From positions 1 through 64,000 of the forward strand of contig NZ_DASUCC010000035.1 of the NCBI RefSeq assembly GCF_035762905.1: a DNA stretch of 64,000 nucleotides, given 5' to 3'. A program made the position numbers and the translations under genes. Within the stretch, counting starts at the first letter, position 1; each line of letters opens with the position of its first letter. This stretch comes from DASYTH01 sp035762905 (GTDB lineage Bacteria; Actinomycetota; Actinomycetes; Mycobacteriales; Pseudonocardiaceae). The notes under the pieces were generated by a model, which was not told where the DNA came from, ran no database searches, and was given only the letters and a program-made list of their open reading frames with translations. Below are positions 1 to 8,551 of this stretch, one piece after another.

Positions 1-437
1 CTGCGCTCAAGGACAATGCCGCGGTGAACGCGCCGGCGAGCGGCGGCGGAGACGACGGTAAGGACGAGTTGGTCATGCTGGAGGAGGAGATCGAGGGATA
101 CCGGGTGGTCCGGGCGATCGTGTGCAGCGAGGTTCCCACCGGTCGGATCGTCGCGCGAGATACCAAGAGCTACTTCGGCATCCTGCTCGACGACAACAAT
201 CGCAGGCCGATCGCCCGGCTGTGGTTCAACCGGACGAAGAAGTATCTCGGCATCTTTGACGAGCACAAGGTCGAGACCCGCGTTCCGATCACTGGGGTCG
301 AGGACATCTACCTGCACGCCGACGCACTGCGAAAGACGGTAGGCAGATACCTCAGCAACGCCGGCCCAGCCGACGAGCCAATGCCGGCCGACCATCCCGT
401 GCCGGACCCGAACCCGGTGCCGATCCAGGTGCCGTGA
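1..437 (+). CDS. C-terminal part of a restriction-endonuclease-like protein (HsdR_N type), 5' end outside window
   Basis: The frame is open from the first bases, so this is the 3' end of a longer gene; the GTG at 24 is only the first possible start inside the window. A core of about 90 residues (EGYRVVRAIV, then RDTKSYFGILLDDNNRRPI, KYLGIFDEHK, VPITGVEDIYLHADALRKTV) matches the C-terminal domain I know from actinobacterial and proteobacterial endonucleases that begin with an HsdR_N-like nuclease domain. The last 30 residues are a Pro/Asp-rich tail. The nuclease domain itself is not visible, so the activity is inferred from the tail domain alone. Confidence 0.65.
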   Translation, partial: ALKDNAAVNAPASGGGDDGKDELVMLEEEIEGYRVVRAIVCSEVPTGRIVARDTKSYFGILLDDNNRRPIARLWFNRTKKYLGIFDEHKVETRVPITGVEDIYLHADALRKTVGRYLSNAGPADEPMPADHPVPDPNPVPIQVP

Positions 438-727
438 ACCAAGCCGTAGGCATGACCCTTGAACGCACTGTGATCATCCCGTCACGCAGTGAATCGGATG
501 GTGGATCATGGCGAGCACGGTTTTGGCCGGCGCCGTTCCGGACCGGGATGCCCGCCGCGATCGTCACGATCTGTACACAGTGGACACTGCGGCTGGTTCC
601 CGGCCAGCGGGTCCGGGAGGTCGCCTCGGACACCCTGCGCCCCGACACGCTGCTCAGGACCGTCTCGGCCACCATGTGCGATCGCGGTCCATGTGGGACG
701 GGCCGAAGGTGTGCGAGGATGGCCGGC

Positions 728-1120
728 ATGACTGAACAGGAGCGGGCGGTCCGGGTCGGTGACATCGCGGCGTGGGTGTTACAGGTGGCACTTGCCGCGT
801 ACTTCGTCTACAGCGCGTTCTCCCTGTTCGGCGACGATTTCGTGAAGAAGTTCGAGGAGATCGGCCTCGGGCAGTGGCTGCGGTACCTCACCGGCGCGCT
901 GGAACTGGCCGGCGCGATCGGCCTGCTCATCCCGCCGCTGTGCGGCCTGGCCGCGCTGGGCCTGGTCGGGATCATGGTCGGCGCGATCGGCACCGAACTG
1001 TTCCTGCTGGACAACGGGGACGCGAAGCTCCCCTTCCTGCTGCTCATCCTCGCCGCGGTGGTGGCCTGGTACCGCTGGGACACCGTGCGGACCCTGCCCC
1101 GGGTGCTCAGCCGGTCCTAG
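728..1120 (+). CDS. DoxX-family small integral membrane protein
   Basis: This 130-residue protein has four hydrophobic segments: about residues 12-35, 50-67, 68-88 and 100-118. The early 'WVLQVALAAYFVYSAFSLF' stretch and the 'LTGALELAGAIGLLIP' helix are typical of DoxX-like proteins, which sit in the inner membrane. The role of most members is unknown; some act in redox or oxidative-stress complexes. A much longer frame exists upstream, but its first part has no protein-like character. I start at ATG 728 because GAGG lies about nine bases before it; ATG 719 is the alternative. It stands alone and converges on the propeller gene. About 290 bases between it and the endonuclease fragment hold nothing I can name. 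Confidence 0.75.
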   Translation: MTEQERAVRVGDIAAWVLQVALAAYFVYSAFSLFGDDFVKKFEEIGLGQWLRYLTGALELAGAIGLLIPPLCGLAALGLVGIMVGAIGTELFLLDNGDAKLPFLLLILAAVVAWYRWDTVRTLPRVLSRS

Positions 1121-1127
1121 CCGGCCG

Positions 1128-2444
1128 TCACTCCCGGAAGGAGGCGGCGGCCACCAACGGGATCTCGGTCGGGCCGCCGGCGGGTCCCGAGACGAGCGTC
1201 CCGTTGACGGAGGTGGCGACGCCGTCGGCGGTTGATCCCATCGCCCACACGGTGCCGGTGTCCGGCGTCGTGCTCAGGTCGTGCAGGGAGCCGCCCCCGG
1301 GGCCGGTCGGCGGGCCGTCGATCCGGGTCCAGGCCGATCCCGTCCAGCGGGTGACGAGGGCCTTTCCGGGCTCACTGCGGTCGTCGTCGTCGCATCGCCG
1401 GATACAACCCCACCTACCCGCGGCCAGAACTCCACCGGTCCCGTCGGGGGCGAGGGTGTAGAGGTTGCTGTAGTCCGGTTCGGGAGGCAGGAAGTCCTGC
1501 CAGCGATTGCCGTCCCAGTGAAAGAACTTGTCCGCGGTGATGGCCCACACGTCGTCAGGTGCCAGCGCGACGACATCCCTCAACTCGCCCACTTCGGTCG
1601 TCACCGGAAGGACCGACCACTGGCGGCCGTCCCAGTGCAGGGCGAGCGGCGAAGACCCGGGGGCGGCGTCGGACACCCCGACGACCCAGACGTCATCGGC
1701 GGTTCGGGCGTAGATGTCGTGCAGGATCATGTTCTTCGCGCCGGGTACCGCCGGGGTCGGCGCCGTCCGCCACTCATTCCCGTCCCAGCGCACGATGTAC
1801 GGGTGTGCGGCCTGTGGGTCGGCCGGGTCGACGCCACCGATCGCCCACGCGTCGTCCGCCGCGACCGCCGCCACCTTCCACAGTCGCCCGCCCATCCGGT
1901 CGCGCGGCACCGACGCGCTCTGCCATGCGCGACCATCCCAATGCATGGCAATGGGTTTCGGGTCTTGGGCCGTGCCGACCGTGCCGACCGCCCACACGTC
2001 GTCGGAGGCGACTCCGGACACACCCGTCAGCGGTGGCAGGTCGAACTGCTGCCACCGCTGCCCGTCCCAGTGCGCCGCCTTGGTGGAGCTGTCGTTGACG
2101 CGGCGGTAGCCGACGGTCCACACGTCGGAATCGCTGATCGCCGCGATAGCTGACGGGCGCTTGTTGTGAATACCCGGTGGGCGCAGCGTCCACTCGCTGG
2201 GAGCACCGGAGCCGACGTTCCCACCCCGTGCGGCAACCGCGGGGGTATCGCCGGTGTCCTCGAGGGAACCGACGGTCAGAACCAGGCCGGCGATCACGGC
2301 GCCAGTGGCCGCCATCGCGCCGGCCACCTCCCAGCGGCGCCTGCGCCGGAGCCTGGCGGTGGCGATGACGGCGTCCAGATCCACCCGGACGCTGCGCTGG
2401 TGACCGGGCGCCGCCAACCGGGAAATCAGCTGCTGCTCATTCAT
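1128..2444 (-). CDS. Membrane-anchored beta-propeller protein encoded with the ECF sigma factor (probable anti-sigma or sensor)
   Basis: The 438-residue product has a cytoplasmic N-terminus of about 35 residues ending in a run of arginines, one membrane segment (about residues 38-60) and a long exported C-terminal part. That part contains at least six repeats built around 'DVWAVG' or similar, followed by 'HWDG..W'. These resemble blades of a Kelch/WD-type propeller. Its ATG overlaps the sigma-factor stop (ATGA), so the two are translationally coupled. This arrangement is usual for membrane anti-sigma factors, but no zinc-binding anti-sigma domain is visible. The N-terminal 'MNEQQLISRLA' region is short, so regulation of the sigma factor is inferred from context only. 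Confidence 0.7.
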   Translation of the reverse strand: MNEQQLISRLAAPGHQRSVRVDLDAVIATARLRRRRRWEVAGAMAATGAVIAGLVLTVGSLEDTGDTPAVAARGGNVGSGAPSEWTLRPPGIHNKRPSAIAAISDSDVWTVGYRRVNDSSTKAAHWDGQRWQQFDLPPLTGVSGVASDDVWAVGTVGTAQDPKPIAMHWDGRAWQSASVPRDRMGGRLWKVAAVAADDAWAIGGVDPADPQAAHPYIVRWDGNEWRTAPTPAVPGAKNMILHDIYARTADDVWVVGVSDAAPGSSPLALHWDGRQWSVLPVTTEVGELRDVVALAPDDVWAITADKFFHWDGNRWQDFLPPEPDYSNLYTLAPDGTGGVLAAGRWGCIRRCDDDDRSEPGKALVTRWTGSAWTRIDGPPTGPGGGSLHDLSTTPDTGTVWAMGSTADGVATSVNGTLVSGPAGGPTEIPLVAAASFRE

Positions 2445-2941
2445 GACTGACTCCTTCCCGCGGCACCCGCGGTGGACTCCCGGTCCAGCCGGGTCAGCGC
2501 CGCCCGCAGGGTTTCCAGGCCCTTGGCGGCTTGGCTCTTGACCGTTCCCTCCGAGCAGCGCAACAACTCCGCCGTCTCGGACACGGACAGTTGCATCCGG
2601 TAGCGGAGAATCACGGTGGCGCGTCGTCGCGGCGGAACCTCGTCGAGCGCGCGGCGGAGCAACTCTTCCGAGCCGTCCCACTCCACCGACCCGGCGGGAT
2701 CGGCCCGCTCGTCGCCGACCTCCGGCAGGACGCCGCTGCGGCTCTCCGCGCGCCGCCAGGGCCGGCGCTGCTCGTTCAGCCAGCACCGCAGCAGCGTCTT
2801 GCGCACGTAGGCGTCGGCGTAGTGCGGCCGCCGGATCCTGGGCCATACCCGGTAGACCCTGATCAGACAGGTCTGCACCAGGTCCTCGGCGAGGTGGTGG
2901 TCGCCGCACAGCGAGTACGCCAGCCGGCCGAGCGGGTCCAT
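2441..2941 (-). CDS. SigE-like ECF RNA polymerase sigma factor, N-terminal codons out of frame
   Basis: The 166-residue product shows region 2 ('YSLCGDHHLAEDLVQTCLIRVYRVWPRIR') and region 4 ('LDEVPPRRRATVILRYRMQLSVSETAELLRCSEGTVKSQ'), as in the SigE/SigM-like ECF family of actinobacteria. The frame starts at ATG 2941 directly after a TGA. The usual first 15-20 residues (here 'DEEFRQFAEAV') are present upstream, in another frame that begins at GTG 2999. One extra A between GTG and ATGG breaks the continuity. The protein may be made from ATG 2941 without helix 1, or the gene may be damaged, or there may be a sequencing error. It is followed by the propeller gene with a 4-bp overlap. Confidence 0.8.
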   Translation of the reverse strand: MDPLGRLAYSLCGDHHLAEDLVQTCLIRVYRVWPRIRRPHYADAYVRKTLLRCWLNEQRRPWRRAESRSGVLPEVGDERADPAGSVEWDGSEELLRRALDEVPPRRRATVILRYRMQLSVSETAELLRCSEGTVKSQAAKGLETLRAALTRLDRESTAGAAGRSQS

Positions 2942-3040
2942 TCACCGCCTCGGCGAACTGGCGAAACTCCTCGTCGCCACCGGTGTCACGCAGGCTCACG
3001 GTTCCTACACACGCTCGACGCCGGCGCGGTTGCCCGGTCG

Positions 3041-3104
3041 TTGACACGGTTGCGCCACCGACTTACGTTCGAGGTACAGTCGAACAATGTTCGAAATATC
3101 GAAC
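3041..3104 (+). promoter_or_regulatory. Promoter and four-half-site operator before the GH127 gene
   Basis: TTGACA at 3041-3046 is a good -35 element, with TACGTT at 3064-3069 as a possible -10 (17-bp spacer). Overlapping and just downstream are four half-sites: GTTCGA at 3067-3072, TCGAAC at 3080-3085, GTTCGA at 3089-3094 and TCGAAC at 3099-3104. They form two inverted repeats, with spacers of 7 and 4 bases, and a perfect central palindrome of 15 bases. A repressor bound here would block the promoter. The regulator is not identifiable from the window. Confidence 0.6.
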
Positions 3105-3115
3105 AGGGGAACGCC

Positions 3116-5905
3116 ATGTGGCAGTTGTCCCGACGGAACGCGATGCGACTCGGCGCGTTGACCGCCGCCGTTCCGTCCGCCCTCACCGTCACCGGAACCG
3201 CGACCGCGGCGCCGCCGGCCCGGACTCCGACCGCCTGGGTGGTCAGACCCTTCGGAAACCATCAGGTGAGTCTCGCGCCCAGCCTGTTCGCCGCCAACCG
3301 GGACCGGATCGCCGAGTTCCTCCGCGGCTATCCGGCCGACCGGATGCTCGCCGTCTTCCGCGCCAACGCGGGCCTGGACACCCGGGGCGCCAACCCGCCC
3401 GGTGGCTGGGAGACCGCGACCGGTAACCTCCGCGGCCACTATGCCGGGCACTACCTCAGCGCGCTCGCCCTTGCCTACGCGGGCTCCGGCGACACGTTCT
3501 ACCGGGACAAGCTCGACTACCTGGTCGGTGCGCTCGGCGAGTGTCAGGACGCGCTGAACGAGCAGGTCGGCCAGCCGGCGCCGCCCACTCCCCCGGTGAG
3601 CCGAGCGCCGGGCCGGTTCGGCAACGCGGTCCGGCTGTCCGGAACCGGCCAGTATGTCGCGCTGCCAACGGGAATCGTGTCCGGTCTGGCCGACTTCACG
3701 GTCGCGCTGTGGGTGAACCCGGCGGCCACGACCACCTGGTCGCGGATCTTCGACTTCGGCACCGGAACCACCCGGTACATGTTCCTGGTTGCGAGCGCCG
3801 GATCCGCGCCCCGGTTCGCGATCACCACCAACGGTGTCGGCGCCGAGCAGCGGATCAACGGCACCGCTGCACTGCCCACCAACCAGTGGACCCACGTCGC
3901 GGTCACCTTGCGGGGCAATACCGGCACGCTCTACGTCAACGGCACGCCGGTCGCCGCCAACGACGCGATGACCAGCACGCCGGCGAGCCTCGGCGCCACC
4001 GACCGGAACTGGATCGGCCGCTCCCAGTTCGGCGACCCGTTCCTCAACGCCGCCGTGGACGACCTGCAGATCCACGACCACGCCCTGACCGCGGCCGAGG
4101 TGCGCACGCTCGCCGGCGGGCAGCTCGGGGCGGGCAACGTCGCCTCGTACCGGTTCGACGAGTCCACAGGGGACGGTGCCGGCGACTCGTCCGGCAACGG
4201 GCGGGACGCCACCCTTGTCGCCGAACCGACCGGCGCCCCGGGTCCGAGCCATCGCGGATACCTTGCCGCATATCCGGAAACCCAGTTCATCCTGCTGGAG
4301 CGGTTCGCCACGTACCCGTCGATCTGGGCGCCCTGGTACACCTGCCACATGATCATGCGGGGCCTGCTCGACGCCTACCAGCTGGCCGGAAACCAACAGG
4401 CGCTGGACATCGTGCTCGACATGGCGGACTGGGCGCACAGCCGGCTGGCCCACCTGCCCCGCCCGCAGCTGGACCGGATGTGGCGGCTGTACATCGCCGG
4501 CGAGTACAACGCGATGGCCGCCGTACTGGCCGAACTGCACGCCCTGACCGGAAACCCGGCCCACCTCGAGACCGCCAGATGCTTCATCAACACCTACCTG
4601 TTCGAGGCGGCCACGCGGAACGAGGACATCCTCGACGGGCTGCACGCCAACCAGCACATCCCCCAGTTCCTCGGCTACCTGGCGATCTTCGAGCAGACCG
4701 GCGAGCGTGAGTTCTACGACGCGGTGGCCAACTTCTGGGATATGGTCGTCCCGCACCGGATCTACACCGACGGCGGCATGGCCGGCACCGGCGAGCTGTT
4801 CGGGGCCCGCGACGTGATCGCCGCGACCATCCAGGAGACCAACGCCGAGACCTGCCCGTGCTACAACATGCTCAAGCTGAGCCGAAACCTGTTCTTCCAC
4901 GACCCGGACCCCAAGTACATGCAGTACTACGAGCGGGCCCTGTACGGCCAGATCCTCGCCTCCCGGCAGCACGCCAGAAGCGGCACGAACCCGCTGCTCA
5001 CCTACTTCGTGCCGATGAGCCCCGGCACCCGGCGCAGCTACGGCAACCTGGGCACCTGCTGCGGCGGAACCGGCCTGGAAAGCCACGTCAAGTACCAGGA
5101 CTCCATCTACTTCCAGTCCGCGGACGGCGACACGCTCTACGTCAACCTCTACCTCGCGTCCACTTTGGACTGGACGGAGCGGGGGTTCACCGTCGAGCAG
5201 ACCACGGACCATCCCACCGATCCGACCGGTACCACCACCATCACCGTCAACGGCACCGGCCAGCTGGACATCAAGCTGCGGGTGCCGTACTGGTTGACCG
5301 GTGGTTTCACGGTCACGCTGAACGGCGTGCGGCAGAAGGTCGACGCGAGCACCGGCGACTACGTCACGCTGCGCCGGGACTGGCGGCCCGGTGACCGGAT
5401 CGTGCTCACCATGCCGTTCACCCTGCGGGCCGAACGCGCGCTGGACGATCCGGCCAAACAGAGCCTGGCCTACGGCCCGGTGCCGCTGGTCACCCGCGCC
5501 GCGGAGACGACGTACCGGGAGTTCTCCTTCTACCGCGACATGGACCTGCGCGGCGACCTGTCCCGGGCTGTCGTCCCCGGTCCGGAGCCGATGACCTTCA
5601 GCACGCACGGCTACCCGGTCACGCCGTTCTACCTCGCCGACACCGCCCCCTACCACGCCTACTTCACCCGGCACGAGCCTCGGGTGGTGTTCGGTGCGGT
5701 CGACAGCGGCGTGCCGAACCTCGCCCGGGCGGACGGCCGGACCTTCCTCGACCAGGTCTGGGCCAACGCCCCGTTCCCCACCGGGGACCGGTTCCTGCGC
5801 ACGGTCGACCGGGCCGGCACGCAATGGCGGAACCTCGGCCTGTTCACCCCGGAGCAGCACCAAGCCGTCCTGGCCGCCGCCGAGGCGGCGCACCTCGAAC
5901 GCTGA
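3116..5905 (+). CDS. Secreted GH127-family beta-L-arabinofuranosidase with inserted LamG-like domain
   Basis: This 929-residue protein starts with a Tat-like signal ('SRRNAMRLGALTAAV' then Ala-rich, cleavage near residue 33). The catalytic GH127 (former DUF1680) domain begins near residue 40. It is interrupted at about 160-376 by a concanavalin A/LamG-like jelly roll ('GNAVRLSGTGQYVALPTG' onward) and resumes with 'YPSIWAPWYTCHMIMRGLLDAY'. Putative zinc/nucleophile residues by comparison with HypBA1 are E578, C580, C648 and C649. A beta-sandwich domain follows from about 680. It should release L-arabinofuranose from plant glycans outside the cell. ATG 3116 is chosen for AGGGGA five bases before it. 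It is divergent from the sigma operon and next to a pectate-lyase-like gene. Confidence 0.85.
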   Translation: MWQLSRRNAMRLGALTAAVPSALTVTGTATAAPPARTPTAWVVRPFGNHQVSLAPSLFAANRDRIAEFLRGYPADRMLAVFRANAGLDTRGANPPGGWETATGNLRGHYAGHYLSALALAYAGSGDTFYRDKLDYLVGALGECQDALNEQVGQPAPPTPPVSRAPGRFGNAVRLSGTGQYVALPTGIVSGLADFTVALWVNPAATTTWSRIFDFGTGTTRYMFLVASAGSAPRFAITTNGVGAEQRINGTAALPTNQWTHVAVTLRGNTGTLYVNGTPVAANDAMTSTPASLGATDRNWIGRSQFGDPFLNAAVDDLQIHDHALTAAEVRTLAGGQLGAGNVASYRFDESTGDGAGDSSGNGRDATLVAEPTGAPGPSHRGYLAAYPETQFILLERFATYPSIWAPWYTCHMIMRGLLDAYQLAGNQQALDIVLDMADWAHSRLAHLPRPQLDRMWRLYIAGEYNAMAAVLAELHALTGNPAHLETARCFINTYLFEAATRNEDILDGLHANQHIPQFLGYLAIFEQTGEREFYDAVANFWDMVVPHRIYTDGGMAGTGELFGARDVIAATIQETNAETCPCYNMLKLSRNLFFHDPDPKYMQYYERALYGQILASRQHARSGTNPLLTYFVPMSPGTRRSYGNLGTCCGGTGLESHVKYQDSIYFQSADGDTLYVNLYLASTLDWTERGFTVEQTTDHPTDPTGTTTITVNGTGQLDIKLRVPYWLTGGFTVTLNGVRQKVDASTGDYVTLRRDWRPGDRIVLTMPFTLRAERALDDPAKQSLAYGPVPLVTRAAETTYREFSFYRDMDLRGDLSRAVVPGPEPMTFSTHGYPVTPFYLADTAPYHAYFTRHEPRVVFGAVDSGVPNLARADGRTFLDQVWANAPFPTGDRFLRTVDRAGTQWRNLGLFTPEQHQAVLAAAEAAHLER

Positions 5906-5919
5906 GCCGTCCCGGCTCA
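5903..5919 (+). terminator. Short hairpin at the GH127 stop codon
   Basis: The inverted repeat TGAGCCG-TCC-CGGCTCA begins with the GH127 stop codon itself. The 7-bp stem has no T-run after it, so it may be a weak terminator or an mRNA-stabilising hairpin. Confidence 0.4.
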
Positions 5920-5974
5920 ATAGTCCACACGGTGCGCGTGATTGTCCACGCGACCGTTCCTAGCCTGGAGATTC

Positions 5975-7552
5975 ATGATGCGATGGCAAGCGCTCCTTGC
6001 GGGCACGATCCTGCTGACCGGTCTGGTACTGGCGACGCCCGCGGCGGCCGTGCCACCGCACCTGGAGGCCGAGGATCCGCCGGCGATCTGCACGGGCACG
6101 ATCGACAGCAACTGGCCGGGGTTCTCCGGGGCCGGGTTCTGCAACGGCACCAACGCCACCGGCGCGTTCGTGCAGTTCACGGTCGTCGCCACCGGCTCCG
6201 GCGCCGGGATGGCCACGGTCCGGTTCGCCAACGGCGGCACCACCGGCCGGCCGGCCGACCTGATCGTCAACGGCACCAGGCTGTTCTCGGTGCCGTTCGA
6301 GCCCACCGGCGCGTGGTCGACCTGGGCGTCGAGGAACGTGGGGTTCTTGGTCCCCGCGGGCACTTCCACGATCCGGCTCAATCCGACCACCTCCGGCGGC
6401 CTGCCCAACATCGACTACATCGACTTCGTGTGGGAGAGCCCACCGCCGCCCGGGAACTCGTTGTACGTGGCCCCCGGCGGTAACGACAGCAACCCCGGCA
6501 CGCTGGCCGCACCGCTGCGCACCGTGCAACGGGCGGTCGACCTGGCCCAGCCCGGCTACACCATCAACCTGCGCGGCGGCACCTACGCACCGGCGACCAA
6601 CATCCAACTGATCAAGAACGGCACGCCGAGCCAGCCCATCACCATGCGCAACCACAACGGTGAGCGGGTGATCATCGACGGCGAGAACATGCCACACACC
6701 CCGGCGCCGGTGGACGGGAGCATCCCGCGTCCGGAGCGCGGCGCCATCCACATCGAGGGCGACAACTGGCGGCTGATCGGTCTGGAGATCATCAACGGCC
6801 CGTACGCCATCTTCGGTCTTGACACGAACAACAACGTCTTCGACCGGCTGATCACCCGGGACAACTATGAGTCCGGACTGCACATCCAGGGTGCGTCGAG
6901 TAACAACCAGGTGATCAACCTGGACAGCTTCGGCAACCGCGATCCGCGCAACAACGGGGAGAGCGCCGACGGCCTGGCCATCAAGGAGGGCTCGGGCAGC
7001 GGCAACGTGGTGCGCGGCGCCCGGCTGTGGAACAACTCCGACGACGGCCTCGACTTCTGGGAGTTCCTGTCCCCGGTCACGGTCGAGAACAGCCTCGCCT
7101 GGGGCAACGGGTTCAACCGCTGGAACCTGCCCGACTACACCGGCGACGGCAACGGCTTCAAGCTCGGCGGCGGTGACGAAGACCTGCCCGCGGCCCACAT
7201 CGTGCGCAACGGCATGGCGTGGGACAACTCGGCCGGCGGGTTCATCGACAACGCCAACCCGGGCCAACTGGTCACCGACCGCAGCACCGCCTGGCGCAAC
7301 GGGGGCACCGGGTTCGACTTCGCCGACGCCGACGGAACGCTGACCAGGAACCTGGCCGTTTCCAACGGAACCAACTCCTCGCTGGGCGGAAACTCCAGCG
7401 GCAGCGGCAACTCCTGGGACCTCGGCGGCTCCTGGTCGTTCGTCAGCACGGATCCGGCCACCATCACCGGCGCCCGGAACGCGGACGGCTCGATCCGGTC
7501 CAGCACGTTCCTCCGCCCGACCAACGGCGCCGACGTGGGCGCCCGCTTCTGA
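5975..7552 (+). CDS. Secreted right-handed beta-helix protein with CBM35-like domain, pectate lyase family 9 type
   Basis: The 525-residue product has a Sec signal ('LLAGTILLTGLVLATPAAA', cleavage near residue 25). A CBM6/35-like sandwich follows at about residues 28-150 ('LEAEDPP' ... 'NIDYIDFVWE'). The C-terminal part (about 160-525) opens with 'LYVAPGGNDSNPGTLAAPL', the standard start of DUF1565/PL9 parallel beta-helix domains, and continues with Asn-rich coils ('NNVFDRLITRDN', 'NNQVINLDSFGNRD', 'LWNNSDDGLDFWE'). By family it would cleave pectate outside the cell; the catalytic Lys and Ca ligands were not assigned. GGAG lies four bases before ATG 5975. With the GH127 gene it suggests pectin/arabinan use. 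Confidence 0.75.
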   Translation: MMRWQALLAGTILLTGLVLATPAAAVPPHLEAEDPPAICTGTIDSNWPGFSGAGFCNGTNATGAFVQFTVVATGSGAGMATVRFANGGTTGRPADLIVNGTRLFSVPFEPTGAWSTWASRNVGFLVPAGTSTIRLNPTTSGGLPNIDYIDFVWESPPPPGNSLYVAPGGNDSNPGTLAAPLRTVQRAVDLAQPGYTINLRGGTYAPATNIQLIKNGTPSQPITMRNHNGERVIIDGENMPHTPAPVDGSIPRPERGAIHIEGDNWRLIGLEIINGPYAIFGLDTNNNVFDRLITRDNYESGLHIQGASSNNQVINLDSFGNRDPRNNGESADGLAIKEGSGSGNVVRGARLWNNSDDGLDFWEFLSPVTVENSLAWGNGFNRWNLPDYTGDGNGFKLGGGDEDLPAAHIVRNGMAWDNSAGGFIDNANPGQLVTDRSTAWRNGGTGFDFADADGTLTRNLAVSNGTNSSLGGNSSGSGNSWDLGGSWSFVSTDPATITGARNADGSIRSSTFLRPTNGADVGARF

Positions 7553-7554
7553 GG

Positions 7555-8103
7555 TCAGACCTCCCGCCACTCCTTCTTGTGCAGGTACATCGGCGAAATC
7601 AACTCCTCGACGTCCTCCACCAGGACGGCCCGGCGCGGCGCGGCCGGGTCGTAGGCGATCGTCGCCCGCAACCCGATCACCGGCGGCGCCGTCGCCCGCT
7701 CCACCACCCGCACCGGCCGGTCGAGCGCCCGCGACTCGAACGTCAACCGGTACACCCGCCGACCGTTGATCCGGGTATTCGTCCCCGCGACCCCCACCAA
7801 CTGCGCCGGAATCCGCAACCCCTCCGCCACCAGCCGGTCCCGCTCCACCGACCGCCGACGCCACCGCACCGCCAGCCACCCCACCCCCACCGCCATGGCC
7901 ACCCCCAACCCGCCGAACACCAACATCAGAACCAGATACGTCGTCGGCCCGCTGTAACACGTGGCTCCCCCACGACACGGATAGCTCCGATCCACCTCAT
8001 CCGTGGTGCGCCACAGAAACCCCAGGTACAACGCCGCCGGCAGCATCCACGCCACCTGCGCGACCAGCACCCACACAATCACCTTCCGAGCAGACCGCGG
8101 CAT
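7555..8103 (-). CDS. Membrane protein of unknown function with two helices and a C-terminal beta-rich domain
   Basis: The 182-residue product has membrane segments at about residues 8-30 and 53-82. The short loop between them contains two cysteines ('YPCRGGATCY') that could form a disulfide outside the cell. After an Arg-rich stretch, about 85 residues ('GLRIPAQLVGVAGTNTRING' to 'PAAPRRAVLVED') read like a small beta domain of the DUF3592 type. It converges on the pectate lyase gene, with two bases between the stops. I cannot assign a role. Confidence 0.7.
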   Translation of the reverse strand: MPRSARKVIVWVLVAQVAWMLPAALYLGFLWRTTDEVDRSYPCRGGATCYSGPTTYLVLMLVFGGLGVAMAVGVGWLAVRWRRRSVERDRLVAEGLRIPAQLVGVAGTNTRINGRRVYRLTFESRALDRPVRVVERATAPPVIGLRATIAYDPAAPRRAVLVEDVEELISPMYLHKKEWREV

Positions 8104-8179
8104 GGCCGCACGATAACCGCCGCACCCGCCCCGACCGCCCGCTCCGCCCCAACGACCGCCCCAAAGGACATCCGGCTGC

Positions 8180-8551
8180 TCACTGCAGGCGACGACGCAC
8201 CCAGTTCACGAACAGCCGGATGGTCATCGCGAAGAGGATCAGGAAGCCGATCGAGCGGACCAGGTCGCCGGTGTCGCCGCTGAGACCGGTGTAGGCCGTC
8301 ATGCCCCAGACGAACCACGCGATGTCGATGACCAGGAGAATCAGCAGCACCTTGGTGTCACGCTGGATTCCCTTGGGCCGCACGGGCGTAGCGTGGATGG
8401 TGTTGTTCGCGTTGATGGTGTTGAAGGTCTGGCCGCCCTGGTAGACGTTCTGGGTGCCCTGGTTGGCATTCACGACGCCGCCCGGCCCCGGCGTGCTGTG
8501 CTGATTGTTGTACACCCGCCCGGGAACGTTCCGGCCGCTCGGCGTTGTCAT
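8180..8551 (-). CDS. Small membrane protein with N-terminal Asn/Gln-rich motif shared with the TIR protein
   Basis: The 123-residue product has an N-terminal soluble region with a motif at about residues 15-37 that contains 'ANQGTQNVY'. A second Asn-rich stretch follows ('TFNTINANNTIHATP'), then two membrane helices (about 68-88 and 96-115) and a basic tail. Its ATG overlaps the stop of the TIR gene (ATGA), so the two proteins are probably made together. The motif is 15 of 22 positions identical to the C-terminal tail of the TIR protein. My inference is that it pairs with the TIR protein and places it, or its signal, at the membrane. Confidence 0.75.
   Translation of the reverse strand: MTTPSGRNVPGRVYNNQHSTPGPGGVVNANQGTQNVYQGGQTFNTINANNTIHATPVRPKGIQRDTKVLLILLVIDIAWFVWGMTAYTGLSGDTGDLVRSIGFLILFAMTIRLFVNWVRRRLQ

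Noticed and set aside
434..727. N-terminal extension of the DoxX protein starting at 434
   Set aside because: The first 95 residues are Arg/Pro-rich without conserved pattern, and a ribosome site sits before ATG 728. The long frame is a GC-bias effect.
3080..3094. LexA/SOS box in front of the GH127 gene
   Set aside because: TCGAAC and GTTCGA are the right half-sites, but the spacer is 3 bases and the actinobacterial SOS box needs 4. The extra half-sites on both sides also do not fit LexA.
2531..3115. 195-residue extension upstream of the GH127 signal peptide
   Set aside because: It reads antisense through the sigma-factor gene and would bury the Tat signal. The true start at 3116 has AGGGGA and a promoter before it.
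3005..5920. Long minus-strand frame of 971 residues opposite the GH127 gene
   Set aside because: It is a typical antisense shadow of high-GC coding DNA (Val/Gly/Arg/Asp-rich, no domain).
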